Shown here: piece by piece, positions 33,567-44,700 of the stretch | How the letters are laid out: each line of letters opens with the position of its first letter | Position numbering within the stretch: the first letter of the stretch is position 1 | Assembly (NCBI GenBank): GCA_030447505.1 | Contig: JAUJOT010000002.1 | Coordinates: 372,001-436,000 of the forward strand | Direction of reading: 5' to 3' | Source of the DNA: Solirubrobacteraceae bacterium | Lineage (GTDB): Bacteria; Actinomycetota; Thermoleophilia; Solirubrobacterales; Solirubrobacteraceae | DNA: 64,000 bases | Notes under the pieces: model-generated | The model's input: the letters and a program-made list of their open reading frames with translations, nothing else | Told to the model about the DNA's origin: nothing | The model's database searches: none | Position numbers and translations under genes: made by a program

Positions 33567-34196
33567 ATGCCCCCCCGGCTCTCGAACGTCTTCGCGCCGA
33601 AGGACCGCGTGTTCTTCGACCTCTTCGAGGAGTCGGCCGCGAATGCCCTGCGCGCGGCCGAGCTGCTCGAGGAGATGCTGCGTACGTTTCCTGAGCGCAA
33701 CGACCTTGCGCGGGCGATCCTGCTCTGCGAGCAGGAGGGCGACCGGATCACGTACGACATGATCCAGCGCCTGAATTCGACCTTCGTGACGCCGATCGAC
33801 CGCGAGGACATCCTCGGGCTGGCGTCGGGGCTCGACGACATCGTCGACCTCACGGAGGAGGTCGCCGACTACCTCGGCCTGTACAAGATCGAGGCGCCGA
33901 TGGAGCAGGCCCAGCGCCTGGCGTACATCCTGATGGAGTGCTGTCGCCGAGTCGCCGAAGCGGTGCCGCGGATCCGCGGCTTCAAGAACGTCTCGCATTA
34001 CACGAACGAGATCCACCGGCTGGAGACCGACGGCGACCGCGTGACGCGCGAGGCCGTCGCTTCGCTGTTCGACACCGGCATCGATCCGATGGTCGTGATT
34101 CGCTGGAAGGACATCTTCGAGCGCCTCGAGGAGGCGATCGACGCCACGGAGCACATCGCGAACGTCATCGCGAACATCATCGACAAGAACTCCTGA
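33567..34196 (+). CDS. DUF47 (PhoU-like) protein, Pit partner
   Basis: A 209-residue all-helical PhoU-like protein of the DUF47 family. Two related halves carry 'EQEGDRITYDMIQRL' and 'ETDGDRVTREAVASL', each with the E(x)2-3DR metal-binding pattern. It lies 12 bases before the phosphate transporter gene and probably controls it. A TAGAGT 8 bases before the ATG may be its promoter -10 box. Confidence 0.9.
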   Translation: MPPRLSNVFAPKDRVFFDLFEESAANALRAAELLEEMLRTFPERNDLARAILLCEQEGDRITYDMIQRLNSTFVTPIDREDILGLASGLDDIVDLTEEVADYLGLYKIEAPMEQAQRLAYILMECCRRVAEAVPRIRGFKNVSHYTNEIHRLETDGDRVTREAVASLFDTGIDPMVVIRWKDIFERLEEAIDATEHIANVIANIIDKNS

Positions 34197-34208
34197 CCGC
34201 AGCCCCAG

Positions 34209-35324
34209 GTGGACAGCGACATCATCATCCTGGTGATCGTCGTCGCGACCGCGCTCGCGTTCGACTTCACGAACGGCTTCCATGACGCCGCCAACGCGGT
34301 CGCGACGTCGATCTCGACGCGCGCGCTGGCGCCGAAGACGGCCGTCACCCTGTCGGCGATCCTCAACTTCGCCGGCGCCTTCATCTCGCTCGAGGTCGCC
34401 GCGACGATCGCCGGCGGGATCGTCGACGCCGGACTGATCAGCACGACGGTGATCTTCGCCGGGCTGATCGGCGCGATCTTCTGGAACGTCCTCACCTGGT
34501 ACTACGGGCTGCCGTCGAGCTCGTCGCACGCGCTGATCGGCGGGGTCGTGGGAGCGGCGTTCGCCGCCGCCGGGGCGGAGGCGGTCTTCGGCAGCGGGCT
34601 GCTGGAGAAGGTGATCGTGCCGGCCCTCGTCGCACCGATCGTCGCGTTCTCGGCTGCCGGGGCCTGCATCCTCGTCACATACCAGCTGGTCGGCGGCCTG
34701 CGCCCGGGCGCCGTCAACGGCGGCTACCGCCTCGGTCAGATCGCCAGCGCGAGCCTGCTGTCGCTGTCGCACGGGACCAACGACGCGCAGAAGACGATGG
34801 GCGTGATCACGCTCGCACTCGTCTCGCACGGCTCGCTCCAAGGCACCAACCCGGCCCCGCCGATGTGGGTGATCGTGTCCGCGGCGACAGCGATCGCGCT
34901 GGGCACGTACAGCGGTGGCTGGCGGATCATCCGCACGATGGGCACGCGCATCTACAAGATGGACCCGGCGCAGGGCTTCGCCGCGCAGGGCGGCGGCGCG
35001 GCGGTGCTGCTGACCGCCTCGCACCTCGGCTTTCCGCTGTCGACGACGCACTCGATCACCGGCGCGGTGCTGGGCGCCGGGGCGGCGAAGCGGTTGTCGG
35101 CGGTGCGCTGGGGGCTGGCCGGCAACATCGTCGTCGCCTGGATCCTCACGCTGCCCGCGGCGGCGATCGTCGGCGCGCTGACCTACGGCGTCAGCCGGGT
35201 CTTCGGCGCGAGCGCGCTCGGGCCGATCCTCATCTCGCTCAGCCTGCTGGCGCTCACGGCCGTGATGTTCGCCAAGCGCCTGCGTCGCGGCCCGGCGATC
35301 ACGACGGCGCCCGTGGACGCATGA
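34209..35324 (+). CDS. Low-affinity inorganic phosphate transporter (Pit family)
   Basis: A 371-residue membrane transporter with about 10 spans. The PiT signatures are 'FDFTNGFHDAANAVATSISTR' in the first half and 'SLSHGTNDAQKTMGVI' in the second; 'PLSTTHSITGAVLGAG' is also diagnostic. GTG start 12 bases after the DUF47 gene. It moves phosphate with H+, probably as a neutral metal-phosphate complex (family knowledge). Confidence 0.94.
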   Translation: MDSDIIILVIVVATALAFDFTNGFHDAANAVATSISTRALAPKTAVTLSAILNFAGAFISLEVAATIAGGIVDAGLISTTVIFAGLIGAIFWNVLTWYYGLPSSSSHALIGGVVGAAFAAAGAEAVFGSGLLEKVIVPALVAPIVAFSAAGACILVTYQLVGGLRPGAVNGGYRLGQIASASLLSLSHGTNDAQKTMGVITLALVSHGSLQGTNPAPPMWVIVSAATAIALGTYSGGWRIIRTMGTRIYKMDPAQGFAAQGGGAAVLLTASHLGFPLSTTHSITGAVLGAGAAKRLSAVRWGLAGNIVVAWILTLPAAAIVGALTYGVSRVFGASALGPILISLSLLALTAVMFAKRLRRGPAITTAPVDA

Positions 35325-35560
35325 CCGCGGCGATCGACTCCGACGCGCTGCTCGAGCTCGTCTGGGCCGCGCCACTCGCCGCGCTGACGGTGACGATCGC
35401 CTGGGGGCTCGTCGTGTTCGGCTCCACGAGGGCCGCCGGTGCACGCCGTCAGGGACGCACCGCATCGGCGGTCGTGCACCTCGGCGTGGCTGCGTTCGGC
35501 GCGGCGCTGTTCACCGGCGCCGTCGTGTTCGGGCTGATCATCATGACCGCGAAGGGCTGA
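35321..35560 (+). CDS. Small two-span membrane protein in the Pit operon
   Basis: A 79-residue protein overlapping the pit stop by 4 bases (ATGA). Two hydrophobic helices, 'APLAALTVTIAWGLVVFG' and 'VVHLGVAAFGAALFTGAVVFGLIIM', are joined by an Arg-rich loop. Such small partners follow pit genes in many actinobacteria. The function is unknown; a Pit accessory role is inferred from the overlap. Confidence 0.78.
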   Translation: MTAAIDSDALLELVWAAPLAALTVTIAWGLVVFGSTRAAGARRQGRTASAVVHLGVAAFGAALFTGAVVFGLIIMTAKG

Positions 35561-35692
35561 CCCAGCTACGCCCGATCGCGGTGCACAACGGCGCTGCAGG
35601 GCTGGTTGCAGGATGACGTAACCACGCGCGCCGACGTGAAAAGCGCGCGCCCGCGCGGCAAGGTGACCTCGATCCCGAAGGAGAGGAAGCCC

Positions 35693-36634
35693 ATGCGCCC
35701 CCTGCCAATCAGCATCCTCGCGGCAGCCGTCGCACTGCTGGCAGCCCCCGCCGCGAACGCCCACGTCGTGCATACCGTCTCCGCTGGCGACACGCTCTGG
35801 TCGATTGCCGCCAGCGCCAACATGACGACGCGCACCGTCGCGCTCTTCAACGGGCTCAACGAGAACTCGCACGTCGTCATCGGCACCCCGATCAAGGTCC
35901 CGTCGGTCGCCGAGGGGCAGGCGGCGCTGCGCGCCGCCGGGATCGTGCCCGCCGGCGCCGGCTCGACCGCGAAGCTGATGCCGGCCGCGCCGCCCTCCGG
36001 CGCGCCGCGCCCGCTCGGCGCCTACGTCGTGCGCGCAGGCGACACACTGACGGGACTGGCGGCGCAGACGGGCGTGCCGATGGCACAGATGGCCTACATG
36101 AACGGCTTGAGCCCGAGCGCGCACCTGCTCGTCGGAACGGTCATCAAGCTGCCGACCGGCGCACCCGCCCCGGCGCAGGCAGCCGCACCGAAGCCCGCGA
36201 CCCGCGTCGTCCCCGCGGCCGACCCCGTCCCCACCGCCGGCCGCCTGAGCGCCGCCGACATCAAGGCAATCGCGGCGCAGCACGGCGCACCGGCCTCGCT
36301 CGCCGCGGCGATCGCCTGGCAGGAGAGCGGCTTCAACAACGCGATGGTCTCGTCGGCCAACGCGCGCGGGATCATGCAGGTCATGCCCGGCACGTGGGAC
36401 TGGGTCAACAGGAACCTCGCCTCGACGTCGCTGAACCCGCAGTCGGCGGCCGACAACGTGCGCGCGGGCTCGCTGTACCTCGCGCAGCTGATGCGCCAGA
36501 CCGGCGGCGATCGCCGGCTCGCGGCGGCCGGCTACTACCAGGGCCTGTCGTCGGTCCGGGCGCGCGGGATGTTCGACGACACGAAGCAGTACGTCGACAA
36601 CGTGCTCGCGCTGTCGGCCCGCTTCGGGGGTTAG
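35693..36634 (+). CDS. Secreted lytic transglycosylase with two LysM domains
   Basis: A 313-residue cell-wall enzyme. A signal peptide ('ISILAAAVALLAAPAANA') is followed by two LysM repeats (about 25-70 and 105-155; 'TVSAGDTLWSIAASAN', 'VVRAGDTLTGLAAQTG'), a Pro/Ala linker, and an SLT domain with catalytic Glu in 'AWQESGFNNAMVS', plus 'ARGIMQVMPGTW'. Strong Shine-Dalgarno (AAGGAGAGG) before the ATG. The stop overlaps the convergent acetyltransferase stop. Confidence 0.92.
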   Translation: MRPLPISILAAAVALLAAPAANAHVVHTVSAGDTLWSIAASANMTTRTVALFNGLNENSHVVIGTPIKVPSVAEGQAALRAAGIVPAGAGSTAKLMPAAPPSGAPRPLGAYVVRAGDTLTGLAAQTGVPMAQMAYMNGLSPSAHLLVGTVIKLPTGAPAPAQAAAPKPATRVVPAADPVPTAGRLSAADIKAIAAQHGAPASLAAAIAWQESGFNNAMVSSANARGIMQVMPGTWDWVNRNLASTSLNPQSAADNVRAGSLYLAQLMRQTGGDRRLAAAGYYQGLSSVRARGMFDDTKQYVDNVLALSARFGG

Positions 36635-37236
36635 GAGCTGCTTCGCGCGCCGTCGTAGGTGACGGCGCGCAGCACCTTGGCGGGGACGCCGGCGGCGATC
36701 GAGAACGGCGCGATGTCCTGCGTGACGACGCTGTTGGCGCCGATCACGCAGCGCTCGCCGATCGTCACGCCGGTCGTCACGACGACGTTGGCGCCCATCC
36801 AGACGTTGTCGCCGATCCGCGTCGGTCCCTTGGACTGGAAGCCCTGCCACGGGACCGGCTTGTCGGGATCGTCGAAGCGGTGGTTGCTGTCGGTCACGAA
36901 GCAGCCGTTGGCGAGCATGCAGTGCGAGCCGATCTCGACGGACTGCAGCGCGGCGACCATGACGGCGATGTTGAGAAACGTCCCCTCGCCGATGCGGACC
37001 TTCGCATCGTCGCCGACGGTGATCCACACGTTGGGCTCGAAGAGCGTGTTCGGGCCGACCTCGAGGCGCCCGTCCCGAAGCGCCTCGAGGACGTTTCCGT
37101 GCAGCGGCCAGCGCGCAAAGGCGTCGCGGCGCATGAGCTCCCAGTGCACGCGGGCGCGGTTCCACGGCAGCGTGCTGCGCTCATACCAGCGCCACTTCTG
37201 CAGCCAGAGCTTCGCCTGGCGGGCGAGATCGTCCAT
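36631..37236 (-). CDS. Hexapeptide-repeat acyltransferase (left-handed beta-helix)
   Basis: A 201-residue LbH-type transferase of the CysE/LacA/NodL group. Repeating [LIV]Gxxxx units are seen ('IGEGTFLNIAVMV', 'IGDNVWMGANVVVTTGVTIGERCVIGANSVV', 'SIAAGVPAKVL'). The active-site His lies in 'VTDSNHRFDDP'. The N-terminal 50 residues are helical. It probably O-acetylates a sugar, perhaps of the wall or the glycan encoded further right. Confidence 0.87.
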   Translation of the reverse strand: MDDLARQAKLWLQKWRWYERSTLPWNRARVHWELMRRDAFARWPLHGNVLEALRDGRLEVGPNTLFEPNVWITVGDDAKVRIGEGTFLNIAVMVAALQSVEIGSHCMLANGCFVTDSNHRFDDPDKPVPWQGFQSKGPTRIGDNVWMGANVVVTTGVTIGERCVIGANSVVTQDIAPFSIAAGVPAKVLRAVTYDGARSSS

Positions 37237-37278
37237 CGCTTCGTAGGCTATCCGCGGTATCCGGGCTCCACCGTCTGC

Positions 37279-37299
37279 CGCCGGCTGGCGCCGCCGGCG
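37279..37299 (-). terminator. Hairpin downstream of uvrA
   Basis: CGCCGGC pairs with GCCGGCG around a 7-base loop, about 30 bases beyond the uvrA stop. No T tract. It is a possible intrinsic-type terminator of the GC-rich kind. Confidence 0.33.
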
Positions 37300-37329
37300 A
37301 CAGGCGCCGGAAGCCGCGGCGCGACGAGC

Positions 37330-40227
<2,898 letters not shown>

Positions 40228-40233
40228 CGCGCC

Positions 40234-40239
40234 ATTGTA
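40234..40239 (-). promoter_or_regulatory. uvrA -10 box (leaderless candidate)
   Basis: TACAAT on the minus strand lies 6 bases before the uvrA GTG with no ribosome-binding site between. The LexA box sits directly upstream, in the spacer and next to the -35 position. Confidence 0.6.
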
Positions 40240-40245
40240 GGGAGA

Positions 40246-40259
40246 CGAACAGTTGTTCG
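40246..40259. promoter_or_regulatory. LexA-binding SOS box of uvrA
   Basis: CGAACAGTTGTTCG is a dyad with GAAC-N4-GTTC arms, the LexA site of actinobacteria and Bacillus. It overlaps the uvrA promoter spacer, so bound LexA would block RNA polymerase. uvrA is a classical SOS gene, which supports the call. Confidence 0.85.
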
Positions 40260-40399
40260 CCCGGTCGGTGAACCTTCCCCGGTCGCTGTAGCCTCGACGC
40301 CGTGGCCGATGGTGTCATGACCGCCACCGGCCTGCCTCGCCGGCGGATCAGGGGCGAGCGGCGCGGCCGCGTGCAGGGCGCTTCTGGCTGAGCTCGAGC

Positions 40400-41278
40400 A
40401 TGCGGATCGCCTACGTCATCCTCGCGCACCAGCTGCCGGAGCAGCTCGTCCGTCTCGTCCGGCGGCTGAACACGCCGAACGCGCTGTTTCTCATCCACGT
40501 CAACCGTCGCTCGGACGACGCGGTCTATCGCGCGGCCCGGGCAGGGCTCGCAGAGCTCGACAGCGTCGTGTTCCTGCGCCGCCACAAGCTCTACTGGGGC
40601 GGCTTCGGCCATGTTCGCGCGACGATCGAGGGCCTGGACGAGCTGCACCGGCGCTCGGCGCAGTTCGATTACGTCGCGCTGCTGACCGGTCAGGACTACC
40701 CGATCAAGCCGGTCTCGGTGATCGAGCGCACCTTGGCCGAGAGCAGCGGAAGGTCGTTCATGGCCTACGACCGGCTGCCGGGAGGTTGGGAGGACGGGAT
40801 GAAGCGCATCACCGACTGGCACTCGCGCCGGATCGGGGTGCCGCGCGGCTGGCACCTGCAGCTGCCGATCCGGCGGCGGTTCCCGCTAGGGCTGGTGCCC
40901 TACGGCGGCTCGTCGTACTGGTGGCTGTCTCGCGAGGCGGTCGACTACGTCCGCCGATTCGTCGTCGAGCAGCCCGGCTTCTACCGCTTCTTCAAGCACG
41001 TCGACGTCCCCGACGAGATCTTCTTCCACACGGTCCTGATGAACTCGCCGCTGCGCGACTCGGTCGTCAACGACGAGCTCAGGCACGTCGACTGGACGCG
41101 CGATCCGCTTCCCGCGATCTTCGCCGCGGGCGACCTCGAGACGCTCCGGCGATCCCCGAAGCTCTTGGCACGGAAGTTCGACTCCACGTTCGACGCGGAG
41201 ATCCTCGACCTGATCGACAGCGAGCTTCTCGTCGAAGCACGCCCGTCGCCAGCGGCGGTCGAGGAGCGCGAGGACTGA
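40400..41278 (+). CDS. GT14-type (core-2/I-branching) beta-glycosyltransferase
   Basis: A 292-residue glycosyltransferase resembling the beta-1,6-N-acetylglucosaminyltransferase family. 'MRIAYVILAHQLPEQLVRLVRRL', 'HKLYWGGFGHVRATI', 'YVALLTGQDYPIKP' and 'GSSYWWLSREAVDY' with 'VPDEIFFHTVLMNS' are the family marks. It opens the polysaccharide region. The acceptor is unknown. Confidence 0.85.
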   Translation: MRIAYVILAHQLPEQLVRLVRRLNTPNALFLIHVNRRSDDAVYRAARAGLAELDSVVFLRRHKLYWGGFGHVRATIEGLDELHRRSAQFDYVALLTGQDYPIKPVSVIERTLAESSGRSFMAYDRLPGGWEDGMKRITDWHSRRIGVPRGWHLQLPIRRRFPLGLVPYGGSSYWWLSREAVDYVRRFVVEQPGFYRFFKHVDVPDEIFFHTVLMNSPLRDSVVNDELRHVDWTRDPLPAIFAAGDLETLRRSPKLLARKFDSTFDAEILDLIDSELLVEARPSPAAVEERED

Positions 41279-41334
41279 CGCTGCCCCGGCGGCGCGGAGA
41301 CGACGCCAGACGCGAACCAGCTGCTGCTGTGCTC

Positions 41335-43323
41335 CTATCTGAAGACGTAGCGGAAGCGGGTGCCGTTGCAGAATCGGTTGAGCTTGGCTTTCAGCGTCGC
41401 GTCGTGTGACCGCTTCTCCCTCGATGGGACATACGCGACGTCAGCGCGCCAGCCGGTTGGACTGGTCCCGCGAGTGAGGCCGCGCCCGCCGCGCCCGCGG
41501 CCGACAGCGGGTGGATAGGCGACGGCTTCACGGCCGCTCCCGGCGGAGATCTTCTTCAGCAGCCTGTCGCTTCGCCGCTGCGCTCCCGCGCGGTTGAGGA
41601 CGAGGATGCGCGGCCAGCCCTTCCGCACGGCGCGCACGTACTGCGCACGGATGTTGGCATGCCTCGCCTTGCTGAACGTGATGCGCGCGACGGCCTTCGG
41701 GCGCGTGCACGTCTTCGGACGCGTCGACGGCGAGGAGTTGGCGCTGGCGTCTGAGGCAGAATCGACGGCCGCAGCGTACCGTTCAGGCGGCTTCTGCGAG
41801 ACCGAGCGCGCAGGCGCGACCGAAGGCAGCGGCGCGACCGGAGATGCAGGCGCGACCGGGGGCAGCGGCGCGACCGAAGGTGCAGGCGCAACCGCGGGCG
41901 TGATCTTGATCAGCCGCACGGCGTCGGGCGCGACGGTGCTGACGATCTGATTGCCGGACGTGTCCGTGCTCCGTGGTGCGATCCCTGTGTTCGGATCGAA
42001 TATCTCGACCTTCGCAGGCGTCTGATGCAGGTGCAGGCGGAAGCTCTGAGCCGGCTTCGGCGTATCGGTTCGGGCAGCCGCATCCCAGACCTGCGACTCC
42101 GACCACACGGCCAGGAAGTACGCGCCCGTCGAGTGCTTGAGCAGGACGTGGCGGATCGGGCCGTCCTGCGTCGGATAGGCGTCAGGATCGCCGTACCGGC
42201 AGTTCTCGGTGCAGACGATCCCGAACCCCAGTCGCCCCGAGGCGGGCGCCGAGTCCTTCACGATCGCAAGCAGGTTGCGCAGCGCCGTGAACGCGGGCTT
42301 GCGCGTACCGTCGCTGCGCAGCAACCCGTAGTTGTCGATGACCTGCTCGGAGCCCGTGTCGAGGTCGATCAGCTCGTAGGCCTGCGTGCGCTCGATCCCG
42401 CGCCGGAAGTTCTCCATCAGGGCGCGCGGGATGTAGGTGCCGGCGGCAGCCTCCGACACGCCGCTGGAGTGGGTCGTGTTCCAGTAGCCGGACTCCGTCG
42501 CCCACAGCGGCTTGTCGCCGTAGACGGTCCGCGCCCAGCTCATCGCGACCGACAGATCCCTGCTGAGGCGCCGATGCGGCGGGTCAGAGCCGGCGTACGG
42601 ATGCAGGTTGCCCTTGTCGAGGCAGGCGCTCAGGTCACCGATCTCGTCGTACCAGATGTCATCCGAGTAGAAGTTGCCGGAGCTCGGCCCGACGACGGTC
42701 TTCGACGCCAGCACGGGGTCCGCCTTGACGCTCCTGTAGATGTCGCACTGCATCGCCCGAAGCGACGCGATGCGGTCAGCGTCGCCGCCCTGCGTGTCGA
42801 ACTCGTTGCTGCCCTCGATCGAGGTCGTGAAGTTCGCGACGTTGTCCCTGACCCAGCTCAGGCGCTCTGCCAGCGTCGTGGCTGTCATCGCCTGCTCGTG
42901 TCCGACGAGCAGGCTTCCCTTGATCCCCTCGGCGTTCAACTCGTTGTAGCGAGCAGCGACGGTCGGCGCGATGACCTCCGGATAGCTGACCGCGAACGTC
43001 CCGTCGCGCACGTGCGACACGCCGAGCTCGAGCAGCCGATCGCGCACCATCGGCCATCTCTGCCAGTAGACGCTCTGGCTGTAGCCGAGGTGCGTGTTGA
43101 CGCCGACGCTGGCCGTGAAGTCCTCGGCGCTGCGGGCGTCCTCCGTGCAGCCGTCGGCGGAGTAGCAGTTGCCGGTCGAGGCAATCGCCGTGCCGCCCCC
43201 GAGCGCCAGCATCGACGCTGCCACGAGCGCGATGACGCGTGGCACGGCGCGCGCGCCTTCGCCGAGCAGACAGGTCCGCGCGAGCGCGCGAGTCCCCCGC
43301 GCGCGGATCGAGATGGCACCCAT
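41335..43323 (-). CDS. Secreted glycosidase-like TIM-barrel protein with degenerate NucA/NucB-like C-terminus
   Basis: A 662-residue exported protein: Arg-rich N-region plus 'VIALVAASMLALGGGTAIAS' as signal peptide. Residues 60-370 look like a clan-A glycoside hydrolase barrel, with the acid/base pair expected at 'IEGSNEFDTQ' and nucleophile at 'LWATESGYW'. A beta-sandwich and a Val-Ala-Pro repeat linker (about 470-510) follow. The last 120 residues ('ITFSKARHANIRAQYVRAVRKGWPR' split over two helices, 'VLNRAGAQRRSDRLL', 'YPPAV', 'GTRFRYVF') align with NucA/NucB extracellular DNases, but the DRDE(W/Y)P catalytic motif reads 'EAVAYP'. The glycosidase part may trim the local polysaccharide. Confidence 0.72.
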   Translation of the reverse strand: MGAISIRARGTRALARTCLLGEGARAVPRVIALVAASMLALGGGTAIASTGNCYSADGCTEDARSAEDFTASVGVNTHLGYSQSVYWQRWPMVRDRLLELGVSHVRDGTFAVSYPEVIAPTVAARYNELNAEGIKGSLLVGHEQAMTATTLAERLSWVRDNVANFTTSIEGSNEFDTQGGDADRIASLRAMQCDIYRSVKADPVLASKTVVGPSSGNFYSDDIWYDEIGDLSACLDKGNLHPYAGSDPPHRRLSRDLSVAMSWARTVYGDKPLWATESGYWNTTHSSGVSEAAAGTYIPRALMENFRRGIERTQAYELIDLDTGSEQVIDNYGLLRSDGTRKPAFTALRNLLAIVKDSAPASGRLGFGIVCTENCRYGDPDAYPTQDGPIRHVLLKHSTGAYFLAVWSESQVWDAAARTDTPKPAQSFRLHLHQTPAKVEIFDPNTGIAPRSTDTSGNQIVSTVAPDAVRLIKITPAVAPAPSVAPLPPVAPASPVAPLPSVAPARSVSQKPPERYAAAVDSASDASANSSPSTRPKTCTRPKAVARITFSKARHANIRAQYVRAVRKGWPRILVLNRAGAQRRSDRLLKKISAGSGREAVAYPPAVGRGRGGRGLTRGTSPTGWRADVAYVPSREKRSHDATLKAKLNRFCNGTRFRYVFR

Positions 43324-43403
43324 TGCGGGCCCATCGGGGCAGCGCCGTCGTCTGCTTTAGCGGCGCGACGCTGCGCCGGACGTACGGCTGAGTCGGGGGT
43401 GCG

Positions 43404-44567
43404 CTACGAGGACGACACGGCCTCGTCTGCCGCCGCAGCGTGCTGGCTGTCGTCGTTGCGCCGGCTGGCAGCCTCGAACGCCTCGATCTGCCCGAGCGTC
43501 ACCGCGCGCATGTCCTCGCCGTCGCGCAGCGCGAGGTACCACGCGACGATCCTCGCCAGCGCCTCGTCGAGGCCCCAGGTCGGTGCCCACCCCAGCCGCT
43601 CGCGGGCCTTGGTCGAATCCAGCGACAGGAAGTGCGCCTCGTGCGGATGCGGGCCCTCGTCGAGCTCCCAGCGGATCTCGTCCGGCCACAGCTCCGTCAG
43701 GCGGTCGGCGATCCAGCGCACCGGACGCGCGTCGTCCTGGGGCGGTCCGAAGTTCCAGCCACCCTGAAGCTCGGGAGCGTCGTGCAACGCCTCCGCGAGG
43801 CGCAGGTAGCCGGCCAGCGGGCTGAGGACGTGCTGCCACGGCCGGATCGCCTCCGGGTTGCGCACCGCGATCGGGTCGCCCGCCAGCGCGCCGCGCATGA
43901 TGTCGGGGATCAGCCGGTCCTCGCCCCAGTCGCCACCGCCGATGACGTTGCCCGCGCGTCCCGATCCCAGCCGCGGTCCGGCGGGCGCCGGCTCGAAGAA
44001 CGAGCGCAGGTATGCGTCCACGACGAGCTCGGCGCAGGCCTTGGAGCTCGAATAGGGATCGTGGCCGCCCATCGGATCGGTCTCGACGAACGGCCGCGGC
44101 ATCGGATCGTCTTCGCCGAGGCGGGGATGCCTGGGTCGCGAGCGATTCTCGTAGCACTTGTCCGACGTGACGTTGACGATCACGCGCACGGACGGCGTCG
44201 CGCGCACCGCCTCGAGCACGTTGACCGTGCCCATGACGTTCGTCTCGTACGTTCCGCGCGGGTCGACGAACGAGCGGCGCACGAGCGGCTGGGCGGCCAG
44301 ATGGATGACGACCTCGGGCTCGTGGCGCGCGAACGCCGCACGTATGGCAGCGAGGTCACGGATGTCGGCGGACTCCTCGCTGACGCTGGCGCCGACGCGC
44401 GCCAGCTCATACAGCGAGGGCGAAGACGGCACGCCGCGCGCCAGCCCGACGACGCGCGCCCCGAGCGCCTGCAGCCAGAGCGACAGCCAGGCGCCCTTGA
44501 AGCCGGTGTGGCCCGTCACGAGCACCGTGCGGTCGCGCCAGAACGTCGGATCCACCAGCGGCGCCAT
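43404..44567 (-). CDS. rfbG: CDP-glucose 4,6-dehydratase
   Basis: A 387-residue extended SDR enzyme converting CDP-glucose to CDP-4-keto-6-deoxyglucose. 'VLVTGHTGFKGAWLSLWLQ' is the NAD site, 'VTSDKCYEN' and 'DPYSSSKACAEL' (Tyr-x3-Lys) the catalytic site, and 'RAGNVIGGGDWGEDRLIPD' the family motif. An insertion of about a dozen residues follows 'CYENR'. Start set at the ATG before 'APLVDPTFW'. It diverges from rfbF, with which it normally forms one pathway. Confidence 0.94.
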   Translation of the reverse strand: MAPLVDPTFWRDRTVLVTGHTGFKGAWLSLWLQALGARVVGLARGVPSSPSLYELARVGASVSEESADIRDLAAIRAAFARHEPEVVIHLAAQPLVRRSFVDPRGTYETNVMGTVNVLEAVRATPSVRVIVNVTSDKCYENRSRPRHPRLGEDDPMPRPFVETDPMGGHDPYSSSKACAELVVDAYLRSFFEPAPAGPRLGSGRAGNVIGGGDWGEDRLIPDIMRGALAGDPIAVRNPEAIRPWQHVLSPLAGYLRLAEALHDAPELQGGWNFGPPQDDARPVRWIADRLTELWPDEIRWELDEGPHPHEAHFLSLDSTKARERLGWAPTWGLDEALARIVAWYLALRDGEDMRAVTLGQIEAFEAASRRNDDSQHAAAADEAVSSS

Positions 44568-44688
44568 GAAGCGACGGATGCTAGACGCTCCCCAGCGCCG
44601 GACTCGAAGCACGCCGGCCGGGAACTCCGCCGCCGGTCGCGGAGCCGGAGGCGCCGGCAGCGCCGCGTCGAGCCGCAGGTCGATTGAC

Positions 44689-44694
44689 TAGGGT
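44689..44694 (+). promoter_or_regulatory. Possible -10 box of rfbF (leaderless candidate)
   Basis: TAGGGT followed by 6 bases and the rfbF ATG, in the 133-base divergent region between rfbG and rfbF. The hexamer is imperfect; the spacing matches uvrA and msrB. Confidence 0.3.
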
Positions 44695-44700
44695 CGTCGG

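Noticed and set aside
35561-35692. Possible c-di-AMP (ydaO) riboswitch before the LysM transglycosylase gene
   Set aside because: Known in other actinobacteria upstream of wall hydrolases, but the region is only 130 bases and shows no conserved core of that riboswitch.
43980-44160. Possible compensated frameshift in rfbG (unusual insertion and divergent segment)
   Set aside because: The alternative frames do not give better family matches and catalytic motifs flank the segment in one frame; treated as a natural insertion.
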